A stretch of 8,236 nucleotides of DNA from CAZERT01 sp964630015 (GCA_964630015.1 CAZVTJ010000040.1:1-8236), one strand, 5' to 3'. Counted from the first letter of the stretch, positions 1 to 6,864 are shown. Notes: a model not told the origin generated them from the letters alone. Made by a program: numbers and translations.

Positions 1-268
1 ATGTGCCGCTTTCGTGGTATGTTGCCGTTCCGGTAATTTTCCATCCTTCATTCCGGTCCGAACTCCATACGGCACAACATATCCGGGGATCCCGGGTAAT
101 GTTTTTTGGTGTCGTATGCATGAAGTTGTCAGTGATGAGGATTTCGGTGGGGGAAACAACGCGTACGTCTGCAACTGCGATCAGATTCGGTGAACCATCG
201 GCATTGATTGTTGCTACTGCAACCGCTTGGGATTCCAGAAGTTCTTTTTGACGCGGTGAGATTTCCAT
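1..268 (-). CDS. Pyridoxamine 5'-phosphate oxidase-like (split-barrel) protein, partial: C-terminus beyond the left edge
   Basis: Reading leftward from the ATG at 268-266, the frame stays open to the window edge (89 codons, no stop). It begins MEISPRQKELLESQAVAVAT and continues with NADGSPNLIAVADVRVV, ILITDNFMHTTPKNI, CCAVWSSD and GWKITGTATYHESG. This order (small-residue strand, DG.PN turn, ILITDN strand, T..NI helix, then the W.I.G.A.Y strand) is the usual N-terminal half of small flavin- or F420-binding split-barrel proteins of the PNPOx family. Such proteins are typically 120-150 residues, so roughly a third to a half is missing. Substrate and true oxidase activity cannot be inferred. The gene lies 14 bases after the exporter stop on the same strand and has no Shine-Dalgarno sequence, but an extended -10 box precedes it, so it may also be transcribed on its own as a leaderless message. 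Confidence 0.85.
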   Translation of the reverse strand, partial: MEISPRQKELLESQAVAVATINADGSPNLIAVADVRVVSPTEILITDNFMHTTPKNITRDPRICCAVWSSDRNEGWKITGTATYHESGT

Positions 269-276
269 ATAGTGCC

Positions 277-285
277 AGTATATCA
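277..285 (-). promoter_or_regulatory. Extended -10 promoter in the end of the exporter gene, for the flavin-protein gene
   Basis: On the minus strand TGATATACT is seen. The TGA is both the stop codon of the exporter and the TGn part of an extended -10 element, followed by TATACT (282-277). Eight bases then separate the box from the ATG at 268, so a start site about 7 bases downstream would fall at or just before the start codon. There is no convincing -35 at 17 bp (CGGTCA), which extended -10 promoters tolerate. Readthrough from the exporter promoter is equally possible. Confidence 0.45.
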
Positions 286-1155
286 TTTGCGTGTGTTGAT
301 GACCGGCAAAAGTGCAGCGGTGGCGATACAAACCATGCCGACCGTGATAGACCAGGTGATTGGTTCATGAAAGATGATCAGTCCAAACAGGATGCCGAAG
401 GGGATTTCCATAAGCCCGATGATACTGCCAACCATGGCAGAGGTCCGTTTGTAGCCGGATACCACCAGCAGAAATGCAGCTGCCGAAGCCACCGCATGGG
501 CAATATTTCCCATCCATGCGACCGGATTTGTCGGGAATGTGATGGTGCCGTTGTACACAATGAGTTCAAAGACAATGCATTGCAGCAGTGCCATGACATA
601 GAGCACCATGGTGAGTTGAATGGGGGAATGGGTGCCGGAAAGTTTTTTGGTTAAGACCACTTCCACCCCTCCGCAGATTCCGGCAATACAGCAGGCAAGA
701 AGCGGCAGAAGCGATGACGGGGAAAGGCTGTAGCGTACACCGGCAACCAAAATTAAACCAACCAATCCGAGAACCATTGCAGCAATTTTGCGCTTCGTCA
801 TGCGTTCGGCAAATACTGTTGCACCAAGGATATAGCCGGTGATAGTCAACATGGCGTAAAACGACAGCGTGGCGATTCCGATCGGAAGGGCTGTAAAACC
901 GTAGAAGAAGAGCGGAATAACAAGAGCCCCAGGAACCGAATAAGCAAGCATCCAGGGCATCTCACGAGCCGAAAATGGGGTGATAGCACGGGTTTTGAAA
1001 GCCGGAATTGCCAGTAGTGCAAGAATGAACAGGGAGCGCGTCCACCCTTGGAAAAAATCGTTCATGGAGCTCGCCATCAGTTTTGACCAGATGCCGTAAC
1101 TGCCGAAACAAAGGGCGGAAAGCAGGATAAACATCGGGCCGGAAAACATTTTCAT
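283..1155 (-). CDS. EamA/DMT-family membrane transporter (exporter)
   Basis: A 290-residue polytopic membrane protein, the normal size of the drug/metabolite transporter superfamily with two EamA repeats of five helices. Hydrophobic segments run from FSGPMFILLSALCFGSYGIW at the N-terminus to TVGMVCIATAALLPVI at the end. The second repeat ends in the characteristic pattern SAMVGSIIGLMEIPFGILFG...HEPIT, in which a glutamate and proline sit near the penultimate helix. Family members move metabolites, amino acids or drugs across the inner membrane; the substrate here is unknown. The frame is open to 1209, but the ATG at 1155 (MKMFSGPMF) is chosen because the -10 box lies only 8 bases upstream of it and the longer version adds a polar tail that would include the promoter. 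A second ATG two codons on, at 1149, is possible. It diverges from a TrmB-type regulator. Confidence 0.85.
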   Translation of the reverse strand: MKMFSGPMFILLSALCFGSYGIWSKLMASSMNDFFQGWTRSLFILALLAIPAFKTRAITPFSAREMPWMLAYSVPGALVIPLFFYGFTALPIGIATLSFYAMLTITGYILGATVFAERMTKRKIAAMVLGLVGLILVAGVRYSLSPSSLLPLLACCIAGICGGVEVVLTKKLSGTHSPIQLTMVLYVMALLQCIVFELIVYNGTITFPTNPVAWMGNIAHAVASAAAFLLVVSGYKRTSAMVGSIIGLMEIPFGILFGLIIFHEPITWSITVGMVCIATAALLPVINTRK

Positions 1156-1162
1156 ATGTGCC

Positions 1163-1192
1163 AAGTATAGTTCGTTTGTGGTACGCTGTCCG
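1163..1192. promoter_or_regulatory. Divergent, overlapping promoters of the exporter and the TrmB regulator
   Basis: The near-symmetric core AAGTATAGTT (1163-1172) contains TATACT on the minus strand (1169-1164) and TATAGT on the plus strand (1166-1171), offset by two bases. On the minus strand CGGACA (1192-1187) stands 17 bp upstream of TATACT, and the predicted start lies about two bases before the exporter ATG. On the plus strand the predicted start is near 1178, giving a leader of about 19 bases before the GTG at 1197; no good plus-strand -35 is seen. Symmetric -10 elements that fire both ways are known in bacteria. Here it would make the two genes compete for one polymerase site. Confidence 0.5.
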
Positions 1193-1196
1193 TACT

Positions 1197-2009
1197 GTGT
1201 CCGATTCATCAGACATCATCGAGCAGACCTTCCTCCGGCTTGGAATTTCACCCGACCAAACGCGGATGTACCGCTATTTACTGGGAAAACACCCGCAGTC
1301 AGCACTTGGCATCAGCCGAGCGCTTACTGTTCCCAGAACCCGAGTGTATCGGATTTTGGACAAGCTGATTGCCTCAGGATTGGTTCGGCAGGAAGTGGGG
1401 CCGCTGGGAATCGTATTCCGGGCATCGGACATGCGGCAGTTGGAACGGCTGGTTGCCGATAGGGAAACGGAACTTGCGGCAATTAAACACTCCCTTCCGG
1501 TTGTCTGTTCGGCACTTTCTACATCATCGGGATCCGATGCCGGCCGGGCCGCCATTACGTACCATACCGGGTTGCCGGGGCTTAAACATGTAACCTGGAA
1601 TTCCCTTGAGGCAAAGAAGGATTTGTATATTATCGAAAAAACGACAGATATGACGGCGTTTGTGGATCACGAGTTTGCGGAAGAATACCGCAGGGAGCTA
1701 GTTGCCCGGAAGATTATGGTCTGGCAGTTGACGACGATTCCCCATATTGCGCCATGGACCGATGTTCCCGACTGTGTGAAGTGGTGGAAGGTCCGGTATA
1801 TCGATAAAAAACTTCTGCCGGTGGTGTGCGAATCGATCGTGTATAACGATGTGTATGCGATGTATACGTGGAATAAAACGGAAGCGTTTGCAGTGGAAAT
1901 CACCAATCACGATGTTGCGCTGCAGCAAAAAATACTCTTCAGGTTTTTGTGGGATCATGCCAGTCCCATGACAATCATCGGAAAACGGGGAGAGGCCCTC
2001 CTTCGCTAA
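1197..2009 (+). CDS. TrmB-family winged-helix transcriptional regulator
   Basis: A 270-residue protein with an N-terminal winged helix (about residues 10-80): LGISPDQTRMYRYLLG, then GISRALTVPRTRVYRILDKL as helix-turn-helix and ASGLVRQEVG...VFRA as the wing, followed by a short coiled helix (MRQLERLVADRETELAAIK). This is the TrmB arrangement, in which the C-terminal part (about 110-265) usually binds an effector. Here that part is unrecognised but has an ordered mix of strands and helices rich in Trp. No ATG lies near the start. GTG at 1197 is preferred because it follows the shared promoter; GTG at 1158 or TTG at 1176 are in frame but fall on or before the -10 region. The likely target is the divergent exporter and perhaps itself. 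The last residues EALLR and the stop are encoded by a tandem repeat, so the original C-terminus may have been altered. Confidence 0.8.
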   Translation: MSDSSDIIEQTFLRLGISPDQTRMYRYLLGKHPQSALGISRALTVPRTRVYRILDKLIASGLVRQEVGPLGIVFRASDMRQLERLVADRETELAAIKHSLPVVCSALSTSSGSDAGRAAITYHTGLPGLKHVTWNSLEAKKDLYIIEKTTDMTAFVDHEFAEEYRRELVARKIMVWQLTTIPHIAPWTDVPDCVKWWKVRYIDKKLLPVVCESIVYNDVYAMYTWNKTEAFAVEITNHDVALQQKILFRFLWDHASPMTIIGKRGEALLR

Positions 2010-2082
2010 ACGCTACGGCGAGGCCCTCCTCCGCTAAAGCTTCGGCGGGGCAAGGCAAACACCTCCTTCGCTAAAGACTTCC
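1992..2082 (+). repeat. Tandem palindromic repeat, 28-bp period, two full copies and one partial
   Basis: GAGGCCCTCCTTCGCTAAA (from 1992) and GAGGCCCTCCTCCGCTAAA (from 2020) are 28 bp apart and are followed by CGCTACGGC and GCTTCGGCG respectively. A third, partial copy CCTCCTTCGCTAAAGACTTCC lies at 2062-2082. The second copy carries the imperfect palindrome CCGCTAAAGCTTCGGCGG (14 of 18 positions symmetric, centred on AAGCTT). From memory, similar CGCTAAAGCTTCGG palindromes are dispersed in some CPR genomes; that is not shown by this window. The first copy overlaps the 3' end of the regulator gene and supplies its stop. No T-run follows, so this is not a standard intrinsic terminator. Confidence 0.75.
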
Positions 2083-2131
2083 TGAAAAAATTGTAATGTG
2101 CAAGGAGGACTCTGCTGCGATGGCGAAATTC

Positions 2132-2160
2132 TTGTTTTTATAGTCCTATAGTGATATACT
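2132..2160 (+). promoter_or_regulatory. Sigma-70-type promoter of the large unknown gene
   Basis: TTGTTT (2132-2137), a 17-bp spacer and TATACT (2155-2160), preceded by TGA as an extended -10. The predicted start near 2167 leaves only about six bases before the ATG at 2173, too few for a Shine-Dalgarno sequence. A second -10-like box, TATAGT, lies at 2147-2152. A perfect Shine-Dalgarno AAGGAGG (2102-2108), 11 bases before a seven-codon frame MAKFLFL (2120-2143), lies just upstream and overlaps the -35, but nothing shows that it is transcribed. Confidence 0.7.
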
Positions 2161-2172
2161 GTATCATTCGAT

Positions 2173-2877
2173 ATGACTCCGGAAATTCCACAACAATTCC
2201 AGATGTTTTTTGGGAATAATGAGGCGGGAAACCCCATCCTCGTTTCTTCTCCAAAAGAGGCTCTTCGGAAAGTAAACGGTTTAACGGATAGCGCCTGTAG
2301 TGCGTTTGACCATTTTTCCCTGGCCCGCTGTATTATGACCGGATACACGGCGCTTTCCAACCCATCGCCCGAGTGGCAGGAGGTTGGGAAGAGCGTGTTG
2401 AATACCGTAGAACACTACCTTGATCAGGCAGGAGTGTTTACCCGCATGCTCTTACCTCCGCACCAGGGGTTGGGGGATACGAATGAGTCGAATATTCAAA
2501 AATCACAGGAACTATGCGCAATGGATACAAAAATCCTTGCCGATCTCCAGAGAATTCCTTTATCGCAACAAACGAAAAAAACGCAACATACTCTTAACGC
2601 AGCAGTATCCCGATTTCCCAAATCATTTGCCTATTTCCGGGATTATGCACAAAATTTTTCCCTAGCACGCGATCGGAACTCCGGTGATTCGATACAGGGA
2701 GTGTATTCATACTATCCTGATTACATATTTGCCCAATTGTTCGAAGGCGGTTCGGAAGAAAAACGATCATGGCTGACACAGAATGAAACGTTTCGATTGG
2801 GGATTATCGGATTTGACGATCGAACCCAATCTATTGCCCGTCATCCGGATGAATTAGTAGAGCGGATTAAACAATAG
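2173..2877 (+). CDS. Unknown protein, or N-terminal part of a stop-interrupted 828-codon gene
   Basis: 234 codons from an ATG placed 12 bases after a good -10 box, so the start is well supported. I do not recognise the family. The protein is soluble-looking and mainly helical, with no signal peptide or membrane segment. It opens with MTPEIPQQFQMFFG, has a Gln/Asn- and Lys-rich middle (SQQTKKTQHTLN) and an aromatic stretch (GVYSYYPDYIFAQLF), and ends in an amphipathic helix, PDELVERIKQ, cut off by TAG. The downstream frame is the same one and stays open after that TAG, which suggests one ancestral protein. If it is an independent protein, the next gene begins 45 bases later without a new promoter or ATG. 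Function unknown. Confidence 0.7.
   Translation: MTPEIPQQFQMFFGNNEAGNPILVSSPKEALRKVNGLTDSACSAFDHFSLARCIMTGYTALSNPSPEWQEVGKSVLNTVEHYLDQAGVFTRMLLPPHQGLGDTNESNIQKSQELCAMDTKILADLQRIPLSQQTKKTQHTLNAAVSRFPKSFAYFRDYAQNFSLARDRNSGDSIQGVYSYYPDYIFAQLFEGGSEEKRSWLTQNETFRLGIIGFDDRTQSIARHPDELVERIKQ
2875..2877 (+). other. In-frame TAG linking two same-frame coding segments
   Basis: The codons read CAA-TAG-GAC-CAC-CAG with no other stop in this frame from 2173 to 4656. The 15 codons between the TAG and the first possible restart (GTG at 2923) read DHQCPIAELRCWGKA, a plausible continuation of the preceding helix. One base change (for example CAG to TAG) would explain it. A same-frame open stretch this short also arises by chance fairly often, so it supports the idea without proving it. 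TAG also ends the gene at 7074, so it is not generally reassigned. Confidence 0.5.
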
Positions 2878-2922
2878 GACCACCAGTGTCCGATTGCGGA
2901 GCTTCGATGTTGGGGAAAAGCC

Positions 2923-4659
2923 GTGCGGGGAGGGGAAACATTCGAAGGGTTACTTTCCGCGCCGGTCACGGATAGTGATGCATATGGCAAACGGATCCTA
3001 AATTTCCTTACCAATCTTCCTAAAGGGGATTTGTATTACCAGCGTCTTGCCGAAGTATTGTTCCTGACGAGCGCATCGCGGATGAATACGGACGGGTACG
3101 GTTTGGGGGGTGTAGATACTGCCAGTGCGCGGATTCTTTTCTTCCAACGGTGGCTTGCCGACCGGTTGATTGCGCCTGCATTCGGGGAGGAACCGGTGCC
3201 GGGATTTGATGCACTCGTGCAGACGGTGTTAACAAAAAGTTCCCCGATTGCCGAAATTACGTTTGCCAAATGTGTTGCGGATGCGTTCCCGACAGACAGA
3301 TTCAGCCAACTTGCTGTTGACGGATTATTGCTTGCACACCCGGAACTTCCGCAGAATCCTTTTGTGGACCGGTGGCTTGGTGATACATGGATGACTGAAC
3401 CGATACCGTTTTATGAAGAGGAATTTTCCCGATACCAACAGGCAGTGCAGAATCTTCTTCGTGTCCACCTTCCGCACATCCATGATTCATTTGATCGTCG
3501 GTTTGTCGGGAATACTCGCTTGCGATCCCTTCTTGCCACATATATTGAGCCTGATTTGGCGTTGGATGCAGGTGTTGTCGAACGGGTGTTTTTTACGGAA
3601 AGTCTTGCGGAATGGTCAGGTGCAATCTTTTTTAATAATTTAATTGCCCATACCGACCAAATTCATGAAGTGAAACGCGAACTATGGGAAGACATCGGAC
3701 GGCATTGTTCGTTTTTTCCTGCCGAAAACACGATTCACCATATTACCTTCAGTCCGGGTTCATTACCGGAAATAGTCGGACTCCGGACCCTTGAACTTAT
3801 GGTCGGTCCGGCTGATGCGGCGGGGAAACCGACGGATGTGTGGTATCGGATCCGGACAAAAGAACGGGAGTATCCAATTACAGGTCATTTTTCCGGATCA
3901 CCTGAGCGATCGGAATGCTTTGCGGACGGGAAAAATGAACAGGCGGCCGTTGGATTTGCGGATATGATTGCATTGGCAGGTCTTCGCGATCTGGAGGACC
4001 GCGTGGTCATTGAGTGGAAGGCAGAACGTCAGATTTTTTCGGGAACATCCGAACCTGATTCAAAATCCGATACTCCGGTACGGAAACGAAAATGGCCGTC
4101 GCGGGAACATTCCAGACCATTACCGTTACACAGATCGATTTTGGGTCCCATTCAGGAGGGGAGCGGTATGGGAGACAATCCCGGAGAAAGTATTCCTTCC
4201 GATGAACTTTCCAAACGGATCGGACGCGAAAAAGCGGAAGGCCGGCCGTTTACACCGCGCATGGTAACAACCTATCCACGGCATTTACCCGGATGGAGGG
4301 AGTTTCGGGAGACGATCACGCGTCTGGCAGCAAATTTTGATCTTACAGACATGAACGAAGAAAACCGTCAGGCATTTGGGGTATTGCTCGACCGGGTTAT
4401 TTCCAAATTCGGCGCCCATGCAAAAAAGGATTTTCCGGATGCGATTCTTGCCGGATTCGATTCAATACCGGATCCGATCACCGGAGAGCCCATCTATCTG
4501 TCTACGCAGGTATCGGGGTACGAAAGTCCGAAAATGTCGGATGATGAGCGGAAAAATATCGTCGTGAGGCTTCGCAGATATAAGGCAACTTCTTCCGCTC
4601 TGGAGTATATCGAAAGTCTGAAGACATGGTTTACTACTTCAGCGGATCCCGCTTCGTAA
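2923..4659 (+). CDS. Unknown large protein, or C-terminal part of the stop-interrupted gene
   Basis: 578 codons counted from the first in-frame start, GTG at 2923. The only upstream purine run is a weak GGGGA, so this start is doubtful and the segment may belong to the gene starting at 2173. I do not recognise the family. Residues 1-365 form a helix-rich, acidic/aromatic region with motifs such as YYQRLAEVLFLT, FFQRWLADRL, LPHIHDSFDRRF and HHITFSPGSLPEIVGLRTLEL. Residues about 372-440 are a low-complexity polar linker with a basic patch (RKRKWPSREHSRP). Residues 445-570 are a compact C-terminal domain (PGWREFRETITRLAANFDLT, FGVLLDRVISKFGAHAKKDF, EYIESLKTWF). No transmembrane segment or enzyme motif is visible. 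The gene ends 27 bases before a convergent gene and has no terminator hairpin with a T-run. Confidence 0.75.
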   Translation: MRGGETFEGLLSAPVTDSDAYGKRILNFLTNLPKGDLYYQRLAEVLFLTSASRMNTDGYGLGGVDTASARILFFQRWLADRLIAPAFGEEPVPGFDALVQTVLTKSSPIAEITFAKCVADAFPTDRFSQLAVDGLLLAHPELPQNPFVDRWLGDTWMTEPIPFYEEEFSRYQQAVQNLLRVHLPHIHDSFDRRFVGNTRLRSLLATYIEPDLALDAGVVERVFFTESLAEWSGAIFFNNLIAHTDQIHEVKRELWEDIGRHCSFFPAENTIHHITFSPGSLPEIVGLRTLELMVGPADAAGKPTDVWYRIRTKEREYPITGHFSGSPERSECFADGKNEQAAVGFADMIALAGLRDLEDRVVIEWKAERQIFSGTSEPDSKSDTPVRKRKWPSREHSRPLPLHRSILGPIQEGSGMGDNPGESIPSDELSKRIGREKAEGRPFTPRMVTTYPRHLPGWREFRETITRLAANFDLTDMNEENRQAFGVLLDRVISKFGAHAKKDFPDAILAGFDSIPDPITGEPIYLSTQVSGYESPKMSDDERKNIVVRLRRYKATSSALEYIESLKTWFTTSADPAS

Positions 4660-4686
4660 GGATTATGTATTTCCCCGTTGGGTTGG

Positions 4687-5025
4687 TTACGAATTATCTC
4701 CACCGGTAAAGACTATGAGTGTTACCTTTGGTTGTAACGGACATTCCGGACATGCTGCGGAGTGGGCAGCATAGGACAGATTTGTCGCCACAACCTCGAT
4801 TCCTGAGTCCGTTGGGGGGGAAATGGAAATCGGGATAGATAGATTCTCCCAGACAAACGGAATCCCGCGTTCATCTTTGTGTGCAGAATGGGAACACACG
4901 GCAAACGCACGATACGTTTGTGGTTTTTCTTTTTTATGCGGGGTATTACCATCGTTTTGTTCAACAGTTCCCATATAGCGGGCAATCATCCCATATGGAC
5001 GGGATTTTTTCAAGAGATTCATCAT
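4687..5025 (-). CDS. Small unknown protein with CPEC motif, third gene of the kinase unit
   Basis: 112 codons from the first of two adjacent ATGs (5025 or 5022). The frame extends further upstream but would then overlap the kinase gene and look non-native, so a start in the gap is preferred. No Shine-Dalgarno is visible. The protein is soluble, opens with MNLLKKSRPYGMIARYMG, has a Lys/Gln-rich region, a Cys/His cluster (VCSHSAHKDERG), a Pro/Ser-rich middle (IPISISPPTDSGIEVVATN) and then AACPECPLQP near the end. The Cys and His residues could bind a metal, but spacing matches no zinc finger I know. It follows the kinase gene by 52 bases on the same strand, so co-transcription is likely. Codon choice resembles its neighbours, which favours a real gene over a shadow frame. 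Confidence 0.55.
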   Translation of the reverse strand: MMNLLKKSRPYGMIARYMGTVEQNDGNTPHKKEKPQTYRAFAVCSHSAHKDERGIPFVWENLSIPISISPPTDSGIEVVATNLSYAAHSAACPECPLQPKVTLIVFTGGDNS

Positions 5026-5077
5026 TGGAGGTACGTCTGTGGATGTATGAAGAAAATTTTCAGGTTTTTCTGTTTGT

Positions 5078-5863
5078 TTATTCTCCGGTTGGTGGGAAAT
5101 GGACCTGCCCAAGGAATTGTTGCAGTGTGGAATCCACCAGATGCAGGGTCTTCGGATATGCTTCATTCCATTCAATTACGGGTTTTCCTGCGTCTTCCGC
5201 TTCGTGGACGATAAATTCATGAAGTGTCCGTGCTGTTTTCCATTGTTCCATCGTTAAGTCAGGCCGGTTGTGGGTTGGTCCGGAAATCATACGGTAATGC
5301 GTGTCCGGGTCGGTTACCATAAGATACACTTCAATCGGAATGACTCCACCGCCGATTGTGCAGGACGTACAGGTGGGTGATATATGATTACCGTCAAAAA
5401 TCAGATGCTGATGTTCGGTTTCGGCGAACGTGGCTATTGTCGGGAAGTTCCCCATGACCAGATCGCGCTGTTTTTTGAATAATTCAATCACACCATCCGC
5501 ACGCTGTTCTTCGGGAAGCGTTGGGGAAAGAAGGGTATGCAGGTCAAATGTGCTTTTATAGAGCTCCGGCACTTCATCTTTTGAATTGCGCGCCTGAACA
5601 TCCGCACGAAGAATGCCCGAGGGAACGAGGTTGCTATGGGGAATCCTGTTCATGATTTTTTGAGCAAGCGTACTTTTTCCGACTCCCGCATAGCCTCCTA
5701 TAAGAAATAACAGCGGCGTCCGTATACGCCGTTCTTCCCACAAACGCAGATACTCCGAGATATATGGAGTTTCCCGGATTTCACTTCTCCGTTCCAGCTC
5801 ACCGGAATGCATTTTACGGAAATATGCATACATTGCCTGACGGTTATTTTCGTACTTGTTCAT
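5078..5863 (-). CDS. P-loop kinase resembling 2-phosphoglycerate kinase
   Basis: 261 residues from ATG 5863. A helical N-terminal arm (1-48) precedes the nucleotide-binding strand and Walker A motif LLFLIGGYAGVGKST (51-65; K63 and S64 bind phosphates and Mg). LRAD (85-88) follows, then a helical lid, and HLIFDGNHISP (153-163), a Walker B-like strand whose aspartate and G.H pattern recalls 2-phosphoglycerate kinase and related small-molecule kinases. VIPIEVYLMVTDPDTHYRMI (174-193) with nearby arginines would complete the fold. It probably transfers a phosphate from ATP to a small molecule, but the substrate is not shown and other P-loop kinases are possible. The frame is open to 6181, but that extension lies wholly in the neighbouring gene. 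The ATG at 5863 overlaps the upstream gene by 20 bases, indicating translational coupling. Confidence 0.75.
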   Translation of the reverse strand: MNKYENNRQAMYAYFRKMHSGELERRSEIRETPYISEYLRLWEERRIRTPLLFLIGGYAGVGKSTLAQKIMNRIPHSNLVPSGILRADVQARNSKDEVPELYKSTFDLHTLLSPTLPEEQRADGVIELFKKQRDLVMGNFPTIATFAETEHQHLIFDGNHISPTCTSCTIGGGVIPIEVYLMVTDPDTHYRMISGPTHNRPDLTMEQWKTARTLHEFIVHEAEDAGKPVIEWNEAYPKTLHLVDSTLQQFLGQVHFPPTGE

Positions 5864-6683
5864 AGATTGTTTGCAATTCCCCGTATGAATTAAGTGCCGC
5901 CAAATCACGGGGGAGTTCTTCGCTATTTGGCGCATGGACGCTGACGGCAACATATTTAAGCAGTGCGTATGGTTTTGGAATATGCGAATGGGGTTGCTGC
6001 CCGGGAAGTGCAACAACATGCCGATAGGCAACCAGCGGATCAAGCGCCCCCTCAAGAGTCGGATTCGAAAGCGAATGGAAACCCAATCGTGTTGCTTCCT
6101 CAAATACGACACCACCACGGATTGTGGCAGGATCCCGGATCCCTTCCCGTCCTTTATAGGTTTGGACAAACGCATCGGCAAGTTTTATTGGTACAAAGCG
6201 GTGTTCCGGGTCTGAAAATATGATCATACTACAGGGTGAATTAAGGTATACCATGGTGCGTGTTGCCCAGGTATCCGTAACGATTGGATGTTTAAATACA
6301 GATCCGTACAACGCTTGGTATTGATCGGGGGTAATGGTGCGGTCATCGACATGATTGATAGTAAAACCAAAGGTCATAAGCGCGTCAAGAATTGCCGGTG
6401 TATGGTGGTACATTTCCGGTCGGACAAGTGCAAGCCCGATATCGTGCACGGCCAGCATTTCTTCAACCAGCGCGCTTTTTTCCGGGGGAATACTAAGAGT
6501 CCGGTCGTTTGACGGACTCCATGACGGATCGTTCCACCGGGGATAGGTTTGTTCCAGATATGCATTGCCCGTTACGGAACTTGTTTGGATATCGGGGAAT
6601 GAAGACGGAGCATCAAGTGCGGCAAGCGTTCTCCAATTCTTCTGTGCCATATCAATAATAGAACCTGGGAGCCGTTCGACCAT
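5844..6683 (-). CDS. Divergent nucleoside-diphosphate-kinase-fold protein
   Basis: 279 residues from the ATG at 6683, which lies 7 bases after a perfect TATAAT; the longer frame to 6749 would include the promoter. An unrecognised N-terminal region (1-80) precedes an NDK-like core at about 82-223: DIGLALVRPEMYHHTPAILD matches the LIKPD strand and helix, FGFTINHVDDRTITPDQYQA the next unit, and DPATIRGG...LGFHSLSNPTLEGALDPL matches TIRG...NVIHGSDSPESA. The histidine at 203 falls where the phosphorylated histidine lies in true NDKs and Arg189 of TIRG is kept. The usual lysine of KPD is Arg88 and the asparagine three before the histidine is Leu200. The C-terminal 55 residues are extra. Ordinary NDKs are about 130-150 residues, so this is an enlarged variant; activity may be altered or lost. 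It heads an operon with a P-loop kinase. Confidence 0.65.
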   Translation of the reverse strand: MVERLPGSIIDMAQKNWRTLAALDAPSSFPDIQTSSVTGNAYLEQTYPRWNDPSWSPSNDRTLSIPPEKSALVEEMLAVHDIGLALVRPEMYHHTPAILDALMTFGFTINHVDDRTITPDQYQALYGSVFKHPIVTDTWATRTMVYLNSPCSMIIFSDPEHRFVPIKLADAFVQTYKGREGIRDPATIRGGVVFEEATRLGFHSLSNPTLEGALDPLVAYRHVVALPGQQPHSHIPKPYALLKYVAVSVHAPNSEELPRDLAALNSYGELQTIYEQVRK

Positions 6684-6690
6684 GGAATAT

Positions 6691-6719
6691 ATTATAGGAT
6701 ATTTTTTGATGAAGAACAA
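6691..6719 (-). promoter_or_regulatory. Consensus promoter of the NDK-like/kinase operon, predicting a leaderless mRNA
   Basis: On the minus strand TTGTTC (6719-6714), a 17-bp AT-rich spacer and TATAAT (6696-6691) form a near-ideal sigma-70-type promoter. Only seven bases follow before the ATG at 6683, so transcription should begin at or next to the A of the start codon. This fixes the start of the NDK-like protein. Confidence 0.8.
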
Positions 6720-6818
6720 GGAACGGGTTTTTAGCTCCACACGAGCCAATCATTCGTTTACTTCTTTGGCGGATAAAATATATCTTGCATGTTTAGGAGA
6801 CGCTTCGTGCATGTTTTC

Positions 6819-6842
6819 GGTTTTCCGGATCATCCGGAAACC
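6819..6842. repeat. Inverted repeat with an 11-bp stem
   Basis: GGTTTTCCGGAT and ATCCGGAAACC pair with one bulged T around a single central C, so the two to three innermost pairs would open to form the loop. No T-run follows on either strand, so it is not an evident intrinsic terminator. It lies upstream of the NDK-operon promoter and next to the larger structured region. It could be an operator or part of a longer RNA. Confidence 0.6.
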
Positions 6843-6864
6843 TCATCAGTCCCGCTTGGCGGAA

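Noticed and set aside
208..654. Plus-strand frame of 148 codons
   Set aside because: Lies antisense to the transporter, whose membrane segments and family motifs are clear.
2102..2143. Perfect Shine-Dalgarno AAGGAGG and seven-codon frame MAKFLFL as a leader peptide
   Set aside because: It overlaps the -35 box of the next gene's promoter, which initiates downstream of it, and no attenuator hairpin follows.
4879..5222. Plus-strand frames of about 110 codons with GGAGGT at 5031
   Set aside because: Antisense to the kinase gene and the small Cys/His gene, with no family resemblance or promoter.
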